From Streptomyces sp. NBC_01707 (GTDB taxonomy: Bacteria > Actinomycetota > Actinomycetes > Streptomycetales > Streptomycetaceae), in NCBI RefSeq assembly GCF_041438805.1, contig NZ_CP109190.1, positions 5,332,001 through 5,396,000 on the forward strand: a stretch of 64,000 nt of DNA, written 5' to 3'. The translations under genes were made by a program, and so were the position numbers. Below the pieces are notes generated by a model. It did no database searches and had not been told where the DNA came from. It was given only the letters and a program-made list of their open reading frames with translations. Shown here piece by piece: positions 62,320 through 64,000 of the stretch. Each line of letters opens with the position of its first letter. Position 1 is the first letter of the stretch.

Positions 62320-62625
62320 AATACTCAGCATTGCACGCTATGGGGGGTCTGGTGACTCCTGATCGCTCTGTGACTGATCGTCACGGTGGTGTGACTGTCC
62401 GCTATGGCATGGTCCATCGGCTTCCGTCGCTGATGAACACCTGGGAGGGCAATTCCATCGGTTTGGCCGACGTGGCTGGACGGATGGTGTAGTTGTAGTG
62501 CCGAGGACAAGCCGTTCGTCCTATAACCGACTCGGCCCGCGTCCGCCATTTCGGGCAACGTGGGTCAAGGTGCAGAATTTAGAGGAAAGAACCGAGATGG
62601 TTCGGTTCTCCCGAGGAGGCCGCTC

Positions 62626-62832
62626 ATGACCGCTCGCACCCCTGATGCCGAGCCGCTGCTGACCCCGGCTGAGGTTGCCACGATGTTCCGCGTGGACCCG
62701 AAGACGGTCACCCGTTGGGCGAAGGCAGGCAAGCTCACGTCCATCCGCACGCTCGGTGGACATCGCCGGTACCGCGAGGCAGAGGTCCGCGCACTGCTTG
62801 CGGGTATTCCGCAGCAGCGCAGCGAGGCCTGA
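62626..62832 (+). CDS. bldC: developmental DNA-binding protein BldC
   Basis: A 68-residue MerR-like helix-turn-helix protein with no effector domain: LLTPAEVATMFRVDPKTVTR and WAKAGKLTSIRTLGGHRRYR. BldC binds AT-rich direct repeats cooperatively and controls the timing of Streptomyces development. CGAGGAGG lies seven bases before the ATG. A classical intrinsic terminator with six T residues follows at 62963-63002. Confidence 0.97.
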   Translation: MTARTPDAEPLLTPAEVATMFRVDPKTVTRWAKAGKLTSIRTLGGHRRYREAEVRALLAGIPQQRSEA

Positions 62833-62962
62833 CACACCCCTGTCGCCGCGCCACAACCGGGCTGCCCGGGTCCCCCAACCCGTGTTCGCCCACCCATAGC
62901 TCCACACGACGGGCGTCCGCCCCAACGGGCGCCATACCTATGTCATAACGGGTGCGTCGTTC

Positions 62963-63002
62963 GATCGCGCTGGACTCCGCCGGGTCCAGCGCGATCTTTT
63001 TT
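62963..63002 (+). terminator. intrinsic terminator after bldC
   Basis: GATCGCGCTGGA (62963-62974) pairs perfectly with TCCAGCGCGATC (62985-62996) across a 10-base loop, followed by TTTTTT. Confidence 0.95.
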
Positions 63003-63163
63003 GTGCCCGCACGGCGAGTGGTCGGCCCTGTGGGCGGCCCTTGGATCGGCGGTGCGGCGGCTCAGATGCCGACCCGGTGACGCCTGTGGGGCATGCCTGC
63101 CGGCCCTGCCGGACGGCCCCCCGAGGGCTCCTTCGTCGGTACCCCGATGACCCCGTCCGAGTA

Positions 63164-63175
63164 GTGCAATTGCAC
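63164..63175. promoter_or_regulatory. perfect palindrome GTGCAATTGCAC in AT-rich gap
   Basis: A 12-bp perfect palindrome in an unusually AT-rich stretch (63164-63230) between the converging bldC and DUF6274 genes. TTGCAC (63171-63176) followed 17 bases later by TGTAGG could act as a weak promoter on the + strand. A 7-bp inverted repeat (AAGGGTG/CACCCTT, about 63198-63217) is downstream. Otherwise 62833-63244 holds only the bldC terminator. Confidence 0.35.
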
Positions 63176-63244
63176 ATATTAAATTCGCCAGTTGTAGGAA
63201 GGGTGTAAAGTCACCCTTTCTCAAAACTCATTCAGTGACTCCCG

Positions 63245-63646
63245 TCACACGGCCCGAGTCTTGCCAGGGTCGATCGCGCCACTGCCGAGAAAGGAAATTC
63301 CTTGCTCCTGGCCATGGGGCGACAGGCTTTCCCCCTCGGCCGTCACCTCGTCGGCCGACGTGTCGGAGGCGTGGGTGGGCGTGGCGGCCGCGGCGGTGTC
63401 CGGAACGCCTGCTGACGTCGCGGCGGGCGGGGCCGGGGGTTCAGGGGCGCGCGCGGGCCCGGAGGCCGTCACGTACCCGAGGAAGCCCGTGGCGGGCTCC
63501 ACGGAGTCGGTGGTGGGCTCCATGGCGAGCCGCAGGAGGCGATGGCAGATCGGGCAGTGCCGGGTGAGGTGTCGATAGCCGGAAGCGGCCGCCAGGTGGG
63601 CGCGCAGCAGCGCGCGGGTCTCGTGCCTTGCCGTGGATGCCGCCAT
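63245..63646 (-). CDS. DUF6274 family protein
   Basis: A 133-residue protein. MAASTARHETRALLRAHLAA and ASGYRHLTRHCPICHRLLRL (CPxCH motif, possible zinc site) form the conserved N-terminal part. The remainder is Pro/Ala/Thr-rich and acidic. I recall this family near bldC in Streptomyces. ATG 63646 with GGGGGG upstream is chosen; the frame is open further up but overlaps the tRNA terminator. Function unknown. Confidence 0.78.
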   Translation of the reverse strand: MAASTARHETRALLRAHLAAASGYRHLTRHCPICHRLLRLAMEPTTDSVEPATGFLGYVTASGPARAPEPPAPPAATSAGVPDTAAAATPTHASDTSADEVTAEGESLSPHGQEQGISFLGSGAIDPGKTRAV

Positions 63647-63746
63647 CCGCGCCACCCCCCGGTGGAACGCGCTGCCCCGTGCCGTGGAACAGGGGCAGTC
63701 CCTGTTGCCTGAGTACTCGTTGGCAGTTGCCGGAGTCAAGACGCGT

Positions 63747-63778
63747 GAAAGCCCGGATCCTTGGGGATCCGGGCTTTC
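63747..63778. terminator. terminator after tRNA-Asp
   Basis: GAAAGCCCGGATCC (63747-63760) and its perfect complement (63765-63778) with a TTGG loop form a 14-bp stem eight bases past the 3' end of the minus-strand tRNA. Confidence 0.88.
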
Positions 63779-63785
63779 GTTACTG

Positions 63786-63860
63786 CGGTCCTGACGGGAT
63801 TTGAACCCGCGGCCTCCACCTTGACAGGGTGGCGAGCACTCCAAACTGCTCCACAGGACC
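63786..63860 (-). tRNA. tRNA-Asp(GTC)
   Basis: Acceptor GGTCCTG/CAGGACC, anticodon stem CCACC/GGTGG with loop CTGTCAA (anticodon GTC), and T arm GCGGG-TTCAAAT-CCCGT. Discriminator G; CCA not encoded. Beyond it (63861-64000) I see only an 8-bp inverted repeat GTTTTCGC/GCGAAAAC (63863-63897). Confidence 0.92.
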
Positions 63861-64000
63861 AGGTTTTCGCTGCTGCCTTGCGGCTGGCTGCGAAAACAGA
63901 CTGTACAGGAGGTTGGAGGCTCTGGTCGACCTCACTCCTGGTGGCGGCTCGGTTACGGCGCCGAGGTCGCCCGGGTCACGGCGCCGCGGCGTCGATCGCC

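Noticed and set aside
62340..62492. 50-aa protein upstream of bldC
   Set aside because: No ribosome site, little GC3 bias and position directly in the probable bldC leader.
63976..64000. End of a minus-strand gene (AIDAAAP then stop)
   Set aside because: Only eight codons lie in the window, too few to support a gene.

Overview
The window reads as a Streptomyces chromosome. Its GC-rich, GC3-biased genes include purS-purQ-purL with four-base overlaps, purF-purM, purD, purC, the late-sporulation sigma factor sigF beside a paralogue (sigN-like), an Lsr2-type protein, valine dehydrogenase and bldC. From memory this gene order matches the S. coelicolor core segment around SCO4034-SCO4092; no alignment was run.

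Layout. 1-16 kb: an MFS exporter under a MarR regulator, two SigB/F-family sigma genes, small conserved proteins, two deaminases (one is tadA), a flavoprotein oxidase, upp, a HerA-like ATPase, a HhH-GPD protein and a luciferase-like monooxygenase. 16-19.7 kb is accessory: a Ku gene, a secreted protein and a broken integrase gene. 19.7-35.7 kb is an actinomycete integrative and conjugative element (AICE) in the 3' end of a tRNA-Ser(GGA) gene, flanked by a 110-bp direct repeat with one mismatch. 35.7-64 kb returns to core: tRNA-Ser, SRP RNA, dnaX, purD, purC, a two-component/ABC cluster, tRNA-Gly genes, lsrL, purSQL, purFM, vdh, bldC and a tRNA-Asp gene.

The element is modular. From right to left it has integrase and excisionase next to the intact tRNA; a cluster of ATCCGCCACA repeats overlapping the end of a DUF3631 ATPase gene (likely origin); a primase-polymerase gene (RepPP-like replication); a clt-like array of CGACAAG repeats just after an FtsK/TraB-type transfer ATPase gene; spread-type membrane proteins; and a GntR regulator (KorSA-like) with palindromic operators. 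At its left end is AT-richer cargo.

The most interesting item is that cargo: a 492-residue reverse transcriptase with intact YSDD and GLPQG motifs, followed 13 bases later by a two-helix SLATT-type membrane protein. Such RT-SLATT pairs fit anti-phage defence reverse transcriptases. Two GC-rich hairpins lie just upstream and could belong to an associated non-coding RNA. Other regulatory observations include paired MarR operators, a 20-bp palindrome before an ABC operon, an apparently leaderless purF, and several perfect terminator hairpins.
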